NCBI GenBank assembly: GCA_903866355.1
Contig: CAIPNE010000017.1
Location: 1-6,823 of the forward strand
DNA length: 6,823 nucleotides
From: an uncultured Gammaproteobacteria bacterium
Lineage (GTDB): Bacteria > Pseudomonadota > Gammaproteobacteria > Ga0077536
Direction: 5' to 3'
Shown: positions 6,313 to 6,823 of the stretch, one piece after another
How the letters are laid out: the number at the start of each line of letters is the position of its first letter
Numbering within the stretch: position 1 is the first letter of the stretch
Position numbers and translations under genes: made by a program
Notes under the pieces: generated by a model
Told to the model about the DNA's origin: nothing
Databases searched by the model: none
Seen by the model: only the letters and a program-made list of their open reading frames with translations

Positions 6313-6823
6313 ATGGGCGCAATAGTTTTTATTACCGGTGCGACGCGTAGCGGCAAGAGTCGGCTGGCGATCGAGCGGGCGCAGGCGTGGGGCAGTGAGG
6401 TGGTCTTTGTGGCGACTTATTGCCTGGACGCACGCGATGTTGAGATGACCGAACGAGTAGCCCGGCATCGCGCTGAACGCCCCTCTTGGAGGACGCTGGA
6501 AGCACCCCTCGATATTGGGGCGGCCTTGGCGGCGTTACCGAGCGCACCCACCGGGGTTGTCGTCGATTGTCTGACCCTGTGGATCGGCGCGCGTTTTGAG
6601 GCATCAGACGCGGATTTGATCAGCCTCTGGGACGGTCAGCTCGCGGCATTTCGGGCAGCACCCTGGCCCACCGTCATCGTTAGCAATGAGCTGGGCTGGT
6701 CTTTGGTGCCGCCGGATGCACCCTCGCGGCGCTTTCGGGATATTGCCGGTATTTTGGCGCAGCGCACGGCCGCCGCTGCAGATGAGGCATGGCTGATGGT
6801 GGCGGGATGTTCGCTACAAATAA
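6313..6823 (+). CDS. cobP: Adenosylcobinamide kinase / adenosylcobinamide-phosphate guanylyltransferase CobP/CobU (3' partial)
   Basis: A bifunctional cytoplasmic enzyme that phosphorylates adenosylcobinamide and then transfers GMP to give adenosyl-GDP-cobinamide. The 170 visible residues show the P-loop GATRSGKS (9-16), RHRAERP (51-57) with His52 at the place of the guanylylated histidine of Salmonella CobU, DCLTLW (85-90), VSNELGWSLVP (123-133) and RRFRDIAGILAQ (139-150). The last block usually reads GxxNQ; here Asn is replaced by Ala149. The frame is still open at base 6823. Relatives are about 170-180 residues and end soon after the VAGxxL motif seen at 163-168, so probably only a few codons are missing. 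The TAA formed by the last three bases is out of frame. It is the only gene here not joined to its upstream neighbour by a direct 4-base overlap. The start at ATG 6313 fits the usual short N-terminus before the P-loop. Confidence 0.93.
   Translation, partial: MGAIVFITGATRSGKSRLAIERAQAWGSEVVFVATYCLDARDVEMTERVARHRAERPSWRTLEAPLDIGAALAALPSAPTGVVVDCLTLWIGARFEASDADLISLWDGQLAAFRAAPWPTVIVSNELGWSLVPPDAPSRRFRDIAGILAQRTAAAADEAWLMVAGCSLQI

Larger units (their letters stand above)
6251..6325 (+). other. 24-codon open frame linking the cobQ stop to the cobP start (doubtful)
   Basis: The ATG overlapping the cobQ stop opens a 24-codon frame ending at TAG 6323-6325, 10 bases past the cobP start codon. It is in a different frame from cobP. 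Its predicted peptide (starting MRPRRGAQVG) is not recognisable and lacks features of a known protein. It might let ribosomes run from cobQ to the cobP start, acting as a coupling leader, or it may be chance. The remainder of this 58-base gap shows no promoter I can support. Confidence 0.2.

Noticed and set aside
1..6823. Mobile elements, CRISPR arrays, tRNA or rRNA genes, phage-type genes
   Set aside because: None were seen. The window is almost fully occupied by cobalamin genes, with no direct-repeat arrays or transposase-like translations.

Overview
The window is a slice of a cobalamin (vitamin B12) biosynthesis operon, with every gene on the + strand. The order is cobN (3' end only), a fused chlI-chlD-type chelatase ATPase gene, cobD (broken), cobB, cobQ and cobP (cut by the right edge). 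CobN as cobalt chelatase, with CobB and CobQ amidotransferases, points to the late-cobalt-insertion ('aerobic') route. The DNA is GC-rich and densely packed, with many GTG starts and 4-base gene overlaps. Protein style and gene content suggest a Gram-negative bacterium, most likely a beta- or gammaproteobacterium. That placement is inference; no taxonomic marker is present.

Layout: bases 1-685 hold the C-terminal ~228 codons of CobN. Bases 682-2460 encode a 592-residue protein joining a BchI/ChlI-like AAA+ ATPase to a ChlD-like von Willebrand A domain, presumably the ATPase partner of CobN in place of CobS/CobT. Bases 2457-3400 are cobD (= cbiB, adenosylcobinamide-phosphate synthase), with an in-frame TGA at 2640-2642 and a one-base frame loss near 2740-2752. 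Bases 3397-4803 are cobB and 4800-6254 are cobQ, both intact. After a 58-base gap, cobP (cobU-type) runs from 6313 to the right edge, still open and probably lacking only a few codons.

How the genes work together: CobB amidates side chains a and c of hydrogenobyrinic acid. CobN plus the ChlI-ChlD protein insert cobalt using ATP. CobQ amidates side chains b, d, e and g to give (adenosyl)cobyric acid. CobD attaches the aminopropanol arm. CobP phosphorylates and guanylylates adenosylcobinamide for nucleotide-loop assembly. Precorrin methyltransferases, CobO, CobC, CobV and CobT are not in the window, nor is a cobalamin riboswitch, which would be expected further upstream.

Five consecutive cistrons (cobN to cobQ) are joined by ATGA or GTGA overlaps, suggesting translational coupling. 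The anomaly that most deserves attention is the doubly interrupted cobD in an otherwise intact operon. I see no new kind of system here; the rest is a recognisable B12 cluster.
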